The position numbers and the translations under genes were made by a program. From positions 1-64,000 of the forward strand of contig NZ_WRPP01000012.1 in NCBI RefSeq assembly GCF_009760405.1: a stretch of DNA of 64,000 bases, read 5' to 3'. Source of the DNA: Nocardia terrae (lineage in GTDB: Bacteria > Actinomycetota > Actinomycetes > Mycobacteriales > Mycobacteriaceae). Under the pieces are notes generated by a model that searched no databases, was not told the DNA's origin, and was given only the letters and a program-made list of their open reading frames with translations. Below, one piece after another: positions 52,348 through 62,294 of this stretch; within the stretch, counting starts at the first letter, position 1; every line of letters starts with the position of its first letter.

Positions 52348-52863
52348 TCACATCATGCTGGCGCTCAGGTGCCCGGGACCGGTGGTCAGTCCGGGTCCGA
52401 GGCAGCCCATCACCATCGCGGGGGTCATCATCTCGTAGTCGGCGGTCACCCGGACCCAGCTGCCGAGGCCGAAACCGCTCACCACCTGCAGCGGCCCGAC
52501 CGTGGGCTGGGCGATGCCGACGGGCCAGGGGCCCCAGAGCGTACTCGAATCGCCGTTGTCCCAGGTGATCCACACGGTCAACGGGCCGTCGGCCGGATGC
52601 ATGCAGTCCGACCACGCGATGTGCTCGCCGGTGAAGGTCGCGCCGGTGATCCCGGGGTAGCCGGTGCAGCCCCACAGGCGGCCGACCGAGGTGAAGGTGA
52701 GCAGGGTCGGGGTCATGGTGATCGCGCCGTTGACGGCGGTCCAGCGGAAGTCGCCGCCGCTGCAGGTGCCGATGGTGTCGGCGGGTGCGGGCGGGGCGAG
52801 CGGAATCAAGGCGGCGACGGTGGAAACGGTCAGCGCGGCCAACGATTTCACCAGTGGGGGCAC
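52348..52863 (-). CDS. Secreted protein of unknown function
   Basis: A 171-aa protein with a signal peptide (about 1-29; LVKSLAALTVSTVAALIPLAPPAPAD) and a mature domain rich in short strands with four or five cysteines (GTCSGGDF, WGCTGYPG, SDCMHPAD, MGCLGPG). It is of the kind found widely in Nocardia as 'hypothetical exported protein'. The GTG start at 52863 has a distant GGAGG (14 nt). Confidence 0.72.
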   Translation of the reverse strand: MPPLVKSLAALTVSTVAALIPLAPPAPADTIGTCSGGDFRWTAVNGAITMTPTLLTFTSVGRLWGCTGYPGITGATFTGEHIAWSDCMHPADGPLTVWITWDNGDSSTLWGPWPVGIAQPTVGPLQVVSGFGLGSWVRVTADYEMMTPAMVMGCLGPGLTTGPGHLSASMM

Positions 52864-52953
52864 AGCGTGAAGATAATCCTCCGACCAGTCTCTTCACCGG
52901 ATTGCCGGTCGCTCGCCGTGTCTGATTCCCGCTGTTCGACGACAGTCCGGTGA

Positions 52954-54189
52954 ATGCCTGGCAACATGGCGCGCATGGAGCTCATGGCGCGGATCGAAGC
53001 GGCGGCGACCCTGCTGGCACCGGTGATCCGGCGGACTCCCGTGGTGGCGTCGCGGGTGCTGTCGGAACGGGTCGGGCACGAGGTGTGGTTGAAGTGCGAG
53101 AACCTGCAGCGCACCGGCTCGTTCAAGCCGCGCGGGGCCTACAACCGGATCGCGAACCTGTCGGCGGCCGAGCGGGAGCGCGGCGTGGTGGCGGCCAGCG
53201 CGGGCAATCACGCGCAGGGCGTCGCGTGGTCGGCGACCTCGTTGGGAATCGAGTCCACGGTGTTCATGCCGGTCGGGGCGGCGCTGCCGAAGTTGGTGGC
53301 CACCAGGGCCTACGGGGCGACCGTGCACCAGGTCGGCGACACCATCGAGCAATCCCTCTTCGCCGCACGGGAATTCGCCGAACGCACCGGGGCCACGCTG
53401 GTGCATCCCTTCGACCACATCGACATCGTGGCCGGGCAGGCGACCTGCGGGCTCGAAATCCTCGACCAGCTACCGGATGTCGGCACGGTGCTGGTTCCGA
53501 CGGGCGGCGGCGGGTTGCTCGCGGGCGTGGCGGCCGCGCTGCAGCGGTTGAAGCCGCAGGTGCGGGTAATCGGGGTGCAGGCCGCCGAGGCCGCCGCCTG
53601 GCCCGCCTCGCTGGCCGCCGGGAAGCCGGTGGCATTGGAGCAGATGGCGACCATGGCCGACGGCATCGCGGTCGGGCTGCCCGGTGAGGTGCCGTTCGAG
53701 CACATCGTCGAGAGCGCGCCGGCCATCCTCACCGTCGACGAGGAGGCGCTGTCCAAGGCGCTGCTGCTGTGCATGGAACGGTCCAAGCTCATCGTGGAAC
53801 CCGCGGGCGCGGCGGCGGTCGCGGCGCTGATGGCCTGCGACGCAGCCGAACTCGACCTGCGGGGCCCGGTCTGCGCCATCCTCTCCGGCGGCAATATCGA
53901 CCCGTTGCTGCTGACCCGCGTGATCGGCCACGGCCTGTCCGCCGCCGGCCGCTACCTCGCCGCCCGCATCACCATCTCCGACCGTCCCGGCAGCCTCTCG
54001 CGCCTGTTGGCCGAGCTCGGCCGCACCGGCGCGAGCGTCGTCGACGTGGTCCACTCCCGCACCGAATCCTGGCTCGCCATCTACGAGGTCGAGGTCCTGC
54101 TCACCCTCGAAACCCGCGGACCCGCCCACCGCGACGAGGTCCTCACCGCCCTCGCCGACGCGGGATACGTTGTCCGCGTCGAGGATTGA
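52954..54189 (+). CDS. ilvA: Threonine dehydratase (ilvA-type, ACT domain)
   Basis: A 411-aa PLP enzyme that deaminates threonine to 2-oxobutyrate (isoleucine synthesis or catabolism). The PLP lysine is K58 in TGSFKPRGAYN, the PLP-phosphate loop is VPTGGGGLLAGVA, and an ACT-like domain covers about 330-411 (ITISDRPGSLSRLLAELG). The short single-ACT form resembles the TdcB/short IlvA type of actinobacteria. The start is uncertain among ATG 52954, 52966 and 52975; no strong ribosome site marks one. Confidence 0.9.
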   Translation: MPGNMARMELMARIEAAATLLAPVIRRTPVVASRVLSERVGHEVWLKCENLQRTGSFKPRGAYNRIANLSAAERERGVVAASAGNHAQGVAWSATSLGIESTVFMPVGAALPKLVATRAYGATVHQVGDTIEQSLFAAREFAERTGATLVHPFDHIDIVAGQATCGLEILDQLPDVGTVLVPTGGGGLLAGVAAALQRLKPQVRVIGVQAAEAAAWPASLAAGKPVALEQMATMADGIAVGLPGEVPFEHIVESAPAILTVDEEALSKALLLCMERSKLIVEPAGAAAVAALMACDAAELDLRGPVCAILSGGNIDPLLLTRVIGHGLSAAGRYLAARITISDRPGSLSRLLAELGRTGASVVDVVHSRTESWLAIYEVEVLLTLETRGPAHRDEVLTALADAGYVVRVED

Positions 54190-54195
54190 CCCCCG

Positions 54196-54519
54196 CTAGT
54201 GCGCTCCCCCGAGCTCCAGCGCCAGCACCCCCGCGATCACCAGCACGATCCCCCCGATCTGCATCGGCGTCACATGCTCATCCAGAAACAACGCCCCGAT
54301 CGTCGCCACCGCCACCACCCCCACCGCCGACCAGATCCCATAAGCCACCCCGATGGCCATCCCCCGCTTCAACGCCTGCGAAAGAAAGTAAAACGCCGCC
54401 CCATACCCGATCACCACAATGACCGACGGCACCAACTTGCTGAACCCCTCGGAGATCTTCAACGACACCGTCGCCGTCACCTCACACGCAATGGCCAATC
54501 CCAGCAGCAACAAGGTCAT
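54196..54519 (-). CDS. Small multidrug resistance (SMR) transporter
   Basis: A 107-aa four-helix protein of the QacE/EmrE family, with the membrane Glu in AIACEVTATVSLK (residue 13 or so) and GMAIGVAYGIWSAVGVV in helix 3. SMR proteins export cationic drugs or guanidinium by proton exchange as dimers. The ATG at 54519 has a TATCCT -10 box (minus strand, 54526-54531) 6 nt upstream, so the mRNA is probably leaderless. Convergent with ilvA (6-nt gap). Confidence 0.92.
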   Translation of the reverse strand: MTLLLLGLAIACEVTATVSLKISEGFSKLVPSVIVVIGYGAAFYFLSQALKRGMAIGVAYGIWSAVGVVAVATIGALFLDEHVTPMQIGGIVLVIAGVLALELGGAH

Positions 54520-54525
54520 AGCCGC

Positions 54526-54531
54526 AGGATA
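54526..54531 (-). promoter_or_regulatory. -10 box for a leaderless SMR mRNA
   Basis: The minus strand reads TATCCT, 6 nt before the ATG at 54519. Confidence 0.5.
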
Positions 54532-54712
54532 GCTGTGCGCTATCCAGCTTCGGGCAGCCCGCACGACTCGACCCGACGCCGACAACCGGCTGCCCGCGAT
54601 TTCGATCGGGACCGTCACCTCGTCGATCAGCCGGTCATTGGTCGCTCAGTGGTGGGCTCGAACACCGTGAGGCGAGCCGGGAGGACGGCTACCACAACCG
54701 AGGGGAATCATC

Positions 54713-55108
54713 ATGGAGCACATCAACCGCGCCAAACGTATTCGGGGGGCTGTCGCGGCGGCCGTGCTGACCGTGGGTGCCGTCGCGGGTGGCGCGCTCG
54801 CCGCGGCCGGGCCCGCTTCGGCGGCGGGCTACGACTGCCCGGGTGGCGTGTTCTGCGGCTACGACGGCGTGGACCGCACCGGGAGCATGTTCGTGCAGGT
54901 CGATGACAACTGCGTGCTGCACGACATCAGCAATGCCGGACTCGGCGACCGTCTGGTGTCCTACTGGGACCGGACCGGCAAGACCGTCGACGTGCTCAAC
55001 TGGAACGGCAAGCGCTGGGAGCTGCTCGCCCACGTTCCCGACTCCCACCGCGCCACCCTGCCCGTCTACGCCCAGAACAAGGCCGACGCCCTGAAGGTCT
55101 GCGCCTGA
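54713..55108 (+). CDS. Secreted peptidase inhibitor I36-like protein
   Basis: A 131-aa exported protein: signal peptide (about 1-38, ending GPASAAG) and a gamma-crystallin-like mature domain (YDCPGGVFCGYDGVDRTGSMF, then DNCVLHDISNAGLGDRLVSYWD) as in the I36 family of Streptomyces metalloprotease inhibitors. Four cysteines probably form two disulphides. GAGGGGAATC precedes the ATG; a rho-independent terminator follows. Confidence 0.83.
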   Translation: MEHINRAKRIRGAVAAAVLTVGAVAGGALAAAGPASAAGYDCPGGVFCGYDGVDRTGSMFVQVDDNCVLHDISNAGLGDRLVSYWDRTGKTVDVLNWNGKRWELLAHVPDSHRATLPVYAQNKADALKVCA

Positions 55109-55120
55109 CCCACCTGTTCT

Positions 55121-55163
55121 CGACTGTGCGATGTGGCCGAATCCCACGTCGCACAGTCGTTTT
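55121..55163 (+). terminator. Rho-independent terminator of the I36-like gene
   Basis: CGACTGTGCGATGTGG pairs with CCCACGTCGCACAGTCG (55143-55159) and is followed by TTTT (55160-55163), 12 nt past the stop codon. Confidence 0.85.
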
Positions 55164-55221
55164 CCGCGGCAACCCACCGACCGCCCGCGCCGGTCGGCCG
55201 GACCGGTGCCCGGTCGTCACG

Positions 55222-55320
55222 GGAACACGCTGTCGTGCACCTTCCCCGCGGGCGGCAGCTCCCAGATCCACGAATCCTCGATCTCGTCGATCGGCCGGAC
55301 GGTCTCGGGCAAGCCCGGCT
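55222..55320 (-). other. Possible 3' remnant of a lost gene
   Basis: Just past the stop of the LuxR gene, the minus strand has an open stretch ending in PETVRPIDEIEDSWIWELPP and a stop (TGA near 55222). The composition is protein-like, but there is no start codon in frame, so it may be the tail of a deleted gene. It is not recognised. Confidence 0.25.
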
Positions 55321-55328
55321 GCCGAAAG

Positions 55329-58277
55329 CTAGAGGTGCACCATCGCGGTCATCGGGGCCAGGCCCAGGGTGGTGAGGGTGGTCGCGGCCTGGGCTGCGGC
55401 GTCGCCTCCGGCCAGGATTCCGGTTCGGGCCGATTGGTAGCGGCAGCCAGCGGCGTCGAATGTGGTTGCGGTGGAGAGGAGTCGGTCGCGGTCCTTGGCC
55501 AGGAGCGCATCCGCTCGGTCGATGATGGCCAGGGCCAGGGGGTTTCCGGTGGCGGCCGTGCGGGCGTCGGCGAGATCGGTTGCCGCGTTCGAGGTTCCGG
55601 TGAGCGCGGCGGCCTCGGCGCGTAGGGCCACGTACCAGGGGAACCATGCGGCGGTGACTTTGGTGCGGGCGTCGGCGGGGGTCAGCTCGATGCGTTCGAG
55701 GGCGTCGATCGGCTGGCCGTGGTGCAGCATGAGCAGCGCGTCGAAGACCGCTTGGTAGCCATCGGTGTCGGAGGCCGGGGTGCCGAGTTGCTGGAGGACA
55801 CCGGTCCATTCGCGTTCGGCGTCGAAATCGTCGCGCAGACCGTGGATCAGGCGGACCCCGGCCACCGCCGCGCCCAGCTCGGCGCGGGCCGGGCGGTCTT
55901 CGCGCTGCCAGGCTTCCAGGAAGCGCGCGCCGTGGGCGAGGACCTCCTCGACATTGCCGGCCAAGGCATCCGCCACCAGCAATCGACTGGTCGCGGTGTG
56001 GCCGACCTCGGCCAGCATCGGATGTTCGGCGAGCTGCCGTCCCCAGCGTCGCGCGCCGGGCAGATCGCCGGTGCCGAGCCCGAATTCGGTGGCCTGGCCG
56101 AGGGCGTCGATCAGTTCGTGAGTGCCCGCGGGACTGTCGGGGGCGACCGACAGGAGCCGGATCCGGCGGCGGGCGGTGGCGGCCGCGGCGGGCAGATCCC
56201 CGGCGCGGCTCCGGACCGCCGCGAGGATATCGAGCGCAGCCGATTCGGCCAGCGGGTCACCGGTGGCGTGCGCGAACTCGACCGCGCGCTCGGCGAGCGA
56301 GATCATCTCCGAAACAGGGATGTCGGCGACATTCCGCTGCGCCCCGAACGGATCGGCCAGCGCCGCCGCCGCGAGTGCGATAGCGGCGCGCACGGCTGCC
56401 ACCCGGGCCGGATCCATCTCCTGCCCGTCACCGAAGGCTTCGTCCGTCCGCACCGAAGGTCCCGAATCCGCTCCTGCGGTTGCGGAATCCGGCACCCCGG
56501 CAACGTCGGGTACGACCGTTGCCGTTCGTGTGATGTCGACATGGTCGATCCCCGCGGCGGTGGCCAGTCGCAGCGCCTCGTCGACGAGTGCGCGGGTCTC
56601 CGCGGGGCCGGGCAGATTCTCGAATGTACCGTGGAACCGGTAGACGCAGGCCGCCGCGGTCGCCAGGTCGGCGGACGCCCTCGCGAGATCGCCTGCGCGC
56701 TGCGCGAAATCGGCGGCGTCGCGGTGCAAGCGGAACATGTCGTCGCCATTGCCCTGGCAACCGGCGGCCGCTGCCGCCTGGCGCAGCAGGTCCGCTGAGA
56801 CGGCAGGGTCGTCGGAGAAATATGCGGCTTGCTGGTAACGCCATTGGGATTCGCCGGTGAAGTGCCGGGTGAACAGCAGGTTCGCGAACCGGCTCGCCAA
56901 TTGGTGCGCTTCCGCCCGGCGGTCCGGCCGCTCGCCCGCCCAACCCAGTGCGGCACGGAAATCATCTGCGGCGGTATCGAATCGGAGGCGACGGTCGGTG
57001 CGCATCACCGAGATCTCGTCGGCCTCGGCCAGGCACCAGCGCAGGTGTCCGGCGCGGGCGTCGTCGACTTCGCCTGCCGCCTCGAGCTGTTCGAGCCCGT
57101 ACTGCCGGATGGTTTCGAGTGCGCGGAACCGAGTGCCGTTCTGCGTGTCGGTGACCGCCAGCAGGCTCTGCTCGACCAGTCGCGCCAATCCGGCTGCGAC
57201 AGAGCCCTTTTCGACTCCCGTCACCTCGGCGGCCGCCTCCACGGGGAAGACGGTCATGAAGACCGATACCCGCCGCAGCAGCGCCCGGTCCTCGGGTTCG
57301 AGCAGCGCGTGGCTCCAGTCCAGAGCGGCGCGCACCGAGCGATGCCGGTCGTCGGCGCGCGCTCCACCGGAGAGCATGCGCAGCTGATCGTCCAGACCCG
57401 CTGCGAGGCCGTCGAGACCGAGGGTGGTCCAACGGGCTGCCGCCAGTTCGATGGCCAGCGCCACTCCGTCCAGGCGTTCGCAGAAGGCAGCGACCTGGTC
57501 GCGCATGGCGTGGTTGGGCGGCCAGCCGCCGGCCGCCGCGCGATCCATGAACAGGTCGACCGCGTCCGAAGCGCCCTCTCCCGCAAGCGACATCGGCGGG
57601 ACGGTGTACACCCGCTCGAAGGGCACCATGAGCCGGGCACGACTGGTGGCGAGGACGCTCACACCCGGGCAGGCTTCGAGCAACTGCTCCACGAACGGAG
57701 CGACACCGTCGCGCACGTGCTCGCAATTGTCCAGTACCAGCAGCGCATTGCGGTCGGCGAGGGCGGACAGGACGGCGCGGTCGAAGCCGCGGCCCGGCTG
57801 CTCGCCCAGCCCGAGCGCCATGGCGACGGTGCCCGCGACCACGCACGTGTCCGGGCTGGCGAGCGGCACCAGGTCGACGAACCACACGCCGTCGGCGAAT
57901 TCGCCGGCCACCTCGGCCGCCACCGCGAGAGCGAGCCGCGTCTTGCCCACGCCGCCCGCGCCGACCGCCGTCACCTGCCGTTGCGTCTTGATCAGCTCGG
58001 CCAGCTCGGCGCGCTCGCTGCCGCGACCGATGAACGAGGTCAACGGTTTCGGCAGCGCGGTCGCGGGTCGCGGACTCGCGGTGCGGGTCGCCGCCGCGTG
58101 CTGGGCCAGCGCCCGACGGTCGGGCACCTCCAGTTTCCGCAGCAGCGAGGACACGTGGCTCTCCACCGTGCGCACCGAGATGAACAGGCGCGCCCCGATC
58201 TCGGCATTGCTGAGATGCTCGCCGACCAGCGCCAGCACTTCCGCCTCGCGAGTGGAGATTTCCGACGTCACAACCAT
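55329..58277 (-). CDS. LuxR-type regulator with NB-ARC/AAA ATPase and TPR-like domains
   Basis: A 982-aa regulator. A LuxR/GerE helix-turn-helix lies at the N-terminus (about 4-62; LSNAEIGARLFISVRTVESHVSSLL), then an NB-ARC-like ATPase (about 80-340) with P-loop GAGGVGKTRLAL, Walker B LLVLDNCEH and a TSRARL sensor, then about 600 residues of helical TPR-like repeats. The order differs from LAL regulators, whose helix-turn-helix is C-terminal. Targets and signal are unknown; the divergent VOC gene is a candidate. ATG at 58277. Confidence 0.87.
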   Translation of the reverse strand: MVVTSEISTREAEVLALVGEHLSNAEIGARLFISVRTVESHVSSLLRKLEVPDRRALAQHAAATRTASPRPATALPKPLTSFIGRGSERAELAELIKTQRQVTAVGAGGVGKTRLALAVAAEVAGEFADGVWFVDLVPLASPDTCVVAGTVAMALGLGEQPGRGFDRAVLSALADRNALLVLDNCEHVRDGVAPFVEQLLEACPGVSVLATSRARLMVPFERVYTVPPMSLAGEGASDAVDLFMDRAAAGGWPPNHAMRDQVAAFCERLDGVALAIELAAARWTTLGLDGLAAGLDDQLRMLSGGARADDRHRSVRAALDWSHALLEPEDRALLRRVSVFMTVFPVEAAAEVTGVEKGSVAAGLARLVEQSLLAVTDTQNGTRFRALETIRQYGLEQLEAAGEVDDARAGHLRWCLAEADEISVMRTDRRLRFDTAADDFRAALGWAGERPDRRAEAHQLASRFANLLFTRHFTGESQWRYQQAAYFSDDPAVSADLLRQAAAAAGCQGNGDDMFRLHRDAADFAQRAGDLARASADLATAAACVYRFHGTFENLPGPAETRALVDEALRLATAAGIDHVDITRTATVVPDVAGVPDSATAGADSGPSVRTDEAFGDGQEMDPARVAAVRAAIALAAAALADPFGAQRNVADIPVSEMISLAERAVEFAHATGDPLAESAALDILAAVRSRAGDLPAAAATARRRIRLLSVAPDSPAGTHELIDALGQATEFGLGTGDLPGARRWGRQLAEHPMLAEVGHTATSRLLVADALAGNVEEVLAHGARFLEAWQREDRPARAELGAAVAGVRLIHGLRDDFDAEREWTGVLQQLGTPASDTDGYQAVFDALLMLHHGQPIDALERIELTPADARTKVTAAWFPWYVALRAEAAALTGTSNAATDLADARTAATGNPLALAIIDRADALLAKDRDRLLSTATTFDAAGCRYQSARTGILAGGDAAAQAATTLTTLGLAPMTAMVHL

Positions 58278-58410
58278 GGGATCAGTCTCCCTCACGCACG
58301 GTACGGATCGCTCTCCGTGGTGGATTCCGTGGTCACCACGGATGTGGTCGACCCGCTCCCGAGGCGAAGCTGAATGCACACCGGGTTCACCGGAAAACAA
58401 AGGAGAAACC

Positions 58411-58758
58411 ATGACCACCATGGGCATCAAGACCGTCCTGCACCCGGTCTCCGACCTGGCCGCCGCCAAGTCCGTCTACGCCGCGCTGCTGGGCATCGCC
58501 CCCCAGACCGACTCCCCCTACTACGTCGGCTTCGACTCCGAGGGCCAGCACATCGGCCTGGTCCCCGAGGGCGGCCCCCAGTCCATGGCCACCCCCGTCT
58601 CCTACTGGCACGTCGGCGACATCGAAGCCAAGCTCGCCGCCCTCACCGCCGCCGGCGCCACCGTCGACCAGCCCGCCCACGAGGTGGGCGGCGGCCGCCT
58701 GGTCGCCACCGTCGCCGACACCGACGGCAACATCCTGGGCCTCATCCAGGACCGCTGA
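58411..58758 (+). CDS. VOC (glyoxalase/bleomycin resistance) family protein
   Basis: A 115-aa single-module VOC protein: KTVLHPVSDLAAAKSVYAALLG as first beta-alpha unit and HVGDIEAKLAALTAAGATVD as the second, ending ADTDGNILGLIQ with a metal-binding Glu missing at the final position. VOC proteins are metal enzymes or binders; the ligand is unknown. AAAGGAGAAACC gives a strong ribosome site. Divergent from the LuxR-type gene (133 bp). Confidence 0.9.
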   Translation: MTTMGIKTVLHPVSDLAAAKSVYAALLGIAPQTDSPYYVGFDSEGQHIGLVPEGGPQSMATPVSYWHVGDIEAKLAALTAAGATVDQPAHEVGGGRLVATVADTDGNILGLIQDR

Positions 58759-58803
58759 CTTCTCCCCCTCCCGCACTCCCGACTCCCGCAAAGGAATCCA
58801 GCC

Positions 58804-59262
58804 ATGACCACCCAGACTTCCGCCAAGCAGACCGCTATCGGTTTCACCGCCGAAGAGCGCGCCGCGATGAAGAGCCATGCCGCGGAACTGAAGGCCGCCG
58901 CGCGCCGCGCCAAATCCGCCAACGCCGCCGCCGAAGCCGAGCGGGAAGTACTCGCCAAGATCACCGAAATGACCGGCGCCGACCGCGAAATCGCCGAACG
59001 CCTGCACGCCCTGATCAAATCCGTTGCCCCGGAACTGACCTGCAAGACCTGGTACGGCATGCCCTCCTACGTGCGCGACGGCAAAATCCTCTGCTTCTTC
59101 CAGCCCGCGGCGAAGTTCAAAACCCGCTACGCCGTCCTCGGCTTCAACGACGTCGCCACCCTCGACGAGGGCGACATCTGGGCCGTCAACTTCGCCATCC
59201 AGCGCATGACCCCCGAAACCGAGGCCAAGATCACCGAACTCCTGACCAAAGCCCTACGCTGA
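58804..59262 (+). CDS. DUF1801 domain protein
   Basis: A 152-aa protein: a charged helical N-terminus (about 15-55; AAELKAAARRAKSANAAAEAE) followed by a DUF1801/YdhG-like domain (about 65-150; CKTWYGMPSYVRDGKILCFF, KTRYAVLGFND). The family includes frataxin-like iron-binding candidates, but the role is not settled. It follows the VOC gene by 45 nt, probably in one transcript, and is followed by a hairpin. Confidence 0.82.
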   Translation: MTTQTSAKQTAIGFTAEERAAMKSHAAELKAAARRAKSANAAAEAEREVLAKITEMTGADREIAERLHALIKSVAPELTCKTWYGMPSYVRDGKILCFFQPAAKFKTRYAVLGFNDVATLDEGDIWAVNFAIQRMTPETEAKITELLTKALR

Positions 59263-59268
59263 ACCGAT

Positions 59269-59297
59269 TGCCTGCCACCGCAATTCAGTGGCAGGCA
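59269..59297 (+). terminator. Hairpin after the DUF1801 gene
   Basis: Perfect 10-bp arms TGCCTGCCAC (59269-59278) and GTGGCAGGCA (59288-59297) with a 9-base loop, starting 6 nt past the stop codon. There is no T tract. Confidence 0.6.
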
Positions 59298-59405
59298 CCG
59301 GGCACGTCTGGTGAACGCACGATGGTGCCGAGCCCGGTCGAGCCGGTTCGAGCTCGGAGACGGCTGCCAGAGAAGCTGAATCCTTTTGCGGGCGTGGACG
59401 CTCTT

Positions 59406-59981
59406 ATGGTTGTGACAGTACGAATCGAGACAGAGGGCCGGGCGGGCGTGGAACCTGGGTGGGCCGGGAGGCAACTGGTCGAGGCGGCCCAGAACGGGGA
59501 TCGGCAGGCCATTGCCGCCGTGGTGTACGGGGCTCATCCGCATGTGCGGCGGTTCGCGCAGCATTTGTGTGCGTCGTCGAGCGATGCCGAGGATGCCACG
59601 CAGGAAGCGTTGATCATCCTGTACCGGAAGATCGGAACGCTGCGGGCGACGTCGGCGCTCGCGTCGTGGATGTTCCGGATCGTTCGCAACGAGTGTCTGC
59701 GGCGGGCGCGGCAATTCATGGAGCAGGCGCCGCGGACGGACGCGGTCGGCGGCGAGGTCGTCATCTCCGCCGAGGACGAGGTGCTGCGCCGGTTCGACGC
59801 CGATCGGCTCGCGCAGGCGATCACGGCGCTGCCCGAGATCCAGCGCCGGGTGTTGATCATGCGCGACGTGCTGGGGCATCCGGGGCGCGCGACGGCCGAC
59901 GCGCTCGGATTGAGCACCGCGGCAATGAAATCGCAGCTGCATCGGGCCCGCGCCGCGGTGCGACAGAATCTCGAAGGGTAG
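59406..59981 (+). CDS. ECF-type sigma factor
   Basis: A 191-aa sigma-70 family protein with region 2 (about 20-90; AEDATQEALIILYRKIGTLRATSALASWMFRIVRNECLRR) and region 4 (about 130-185; LPEIQRRVLIMRDVLGH, ALGLSTAAMKSQLHRARAAVR). No anti-sigma gene is nearby; the redoxin gene starts 7 nt downstream, which suggests a redox stress response (inference). Starts at ATG 59406 or in-frame GTGs at 59394 and 59412 are all possible. Confidence 0.85.
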   Translation: MVVTVRIETEGRAGVEPGWAGRQLVEAAQNGDRQAIAAVVYGAHPHVRRFAQHLCASSSDAEDATQEALIILYRKIGTLRATSALASWMFRIVRNECLRRARQFMEQAPRTDAVGGEVVISAEDEVLRRFDADRLAQAITALPEIQRRVLIMRDVLGHPGRATADALGLSTAAMKSQLHRARAAVRQNLEG

Positions 59982-59988
59982 ATCCAGC

Positions 59989-60450
59989 ATGCTCACGAAC
60001 GGAAACCCCGCCCCCGACCTGGAACTGATCGACACCGACGGACAGCCCTGGCGGCTGTCGGACCAGCCCGGCGCGCACGGCACACTGCTGTTCTTCACGC
60101 GATCGATCTCGTGCGCGATCTGCAACCACCACATCCGTGATCTCGTCGCTCGCCGCGCGGAGTTCGACACCGCGAACATCGGGGTCGTCATCGTGGCACC
60201 GGAGGATCGCGATGCGGTGCGGGCTTGGAAGACCGAACACGGCGTACCGTTCACCGTGGCGACCGGACCGACCGCCGACCCACATGAATCGGTCGGCCTG
60301 AACCGTCGGCTGTTCGGCTCGTGGTTGCAGTCCGGCACCGTGCTGATCGACAGAGACGGCCTGGTCCGCCACGCGCACGGCGCGACCATGCCGACCAACA
60401 GCTACGACAAGAAGGGGATCACCGCGGCCATCGAGTCCATGCGCGATTAA
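59989..60450 (+). CDS. Redoxin / AhpC-TSA-like thioredoxin-fold protein
   Basis: A 153-aa thioredoxin-fold protein of the AhpC/TSA (peroxiredoxin-like) group: GNPAPDLELIDTDGQPWRLSD, then FFTRSISCAICNHHIRDL, which holds a CxxC pair at about 41-44 in the peroxidatic position. The cis-Pro-type motif is HGVPFTVATGP. It probably reduces peroxides or disulphides. It forms a two-gene unit with the sigma factor. Confidence 0.85.
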   Translation: MLTNGNPAPDLELIDTDGQPWRLSDQPGAHGTLLFFTRSISCAICNHHIRDLVARRAEFDTANIGVVIVAPEDRDAVRAWKTEHGVPFTVATGPTADPHESVGLNRRLFGSWLQSGTVLIDRDGLVRHAHGATMPTNSYDKKGITAAIESMRD

Positions 60451-60630
60451 ATGGGATGCGGCGAGCCCGCATTCGTGGATACAGTGCTCGGCATGTGGCT
60501 GTTCCTGTTCTCCTGAGAGCTATTCGCTCGTGCTGCCCGGCGGTCGTTCGAAACGACCGTGCTGAGGCTTTTCCGATTCCGACCGGCGATCGAACCGGTA
60601 CGTCGGTCACGCATACCTGTAGGAGGACTC

Positions 60631-60813
60631 ATGCCCGAGCGCTTTCCGCTGCCCGAAATCCCCTCGGAAGACCCTGCCGATCAGCCGCTGTCACGGCGGG
60701 AACGGCGGGGTAAGGGGAAGCAGAAGCAGCAGACGATGGCGGATGGCAAGGTGCACGGTTCCGGCCGCGCCGCCGTACCCGCCGCGAAACATATGAACTA
60801 CCGACGCGGATGA
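60631..60813 (+). CDS. Small basic hypothetical protein
   Basis: A 60-aa product: acidic/Pro-rich start (PERFPLPEIPSEDPAD), then a strongly basic segment (SRRERRGKGKQKQQ). It has no membrane segment. AGGAGGACTC is the best ribosome-binding site in this part of the window, which supports expression. A bidirectional terminator starts 2 nt past its stop. Not recognised; perhaps a nucleic-acid or ribosome-binding small protein. Confidence 0.65.
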   Translation: MPERFPLPEIPSEDPADQPLSRRERRGKGKQKQQTMADGKVHGSGRAAVPAAKHMNYRRG

Positions 60814-60815
60814 CG

Positions 60816-60859
60816 AACGGCCCGTTGGGTTTCCATGGACGGAAACCCAACGGGCCGTT
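60816..60859. terminator. Bidirectional terminator between small gene and argH
   Basis: A perfect 19-bp inverted repeat (60816-60834 and 60841-60859, AACGGCCCGTTGGGTTTCC type) with a 6-base loop. It lies 2 nt after the rightward small gene and 13 nt after the leftward argH stop. It is the longest perfect stem in the window. Confidence 0.85.
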
Positions 60860-60872
60860 GGCATATCGGCGC

Positions 60873-62290
<1,418 letters not shown>

Positions 62291-62294
<4 letters not shown>

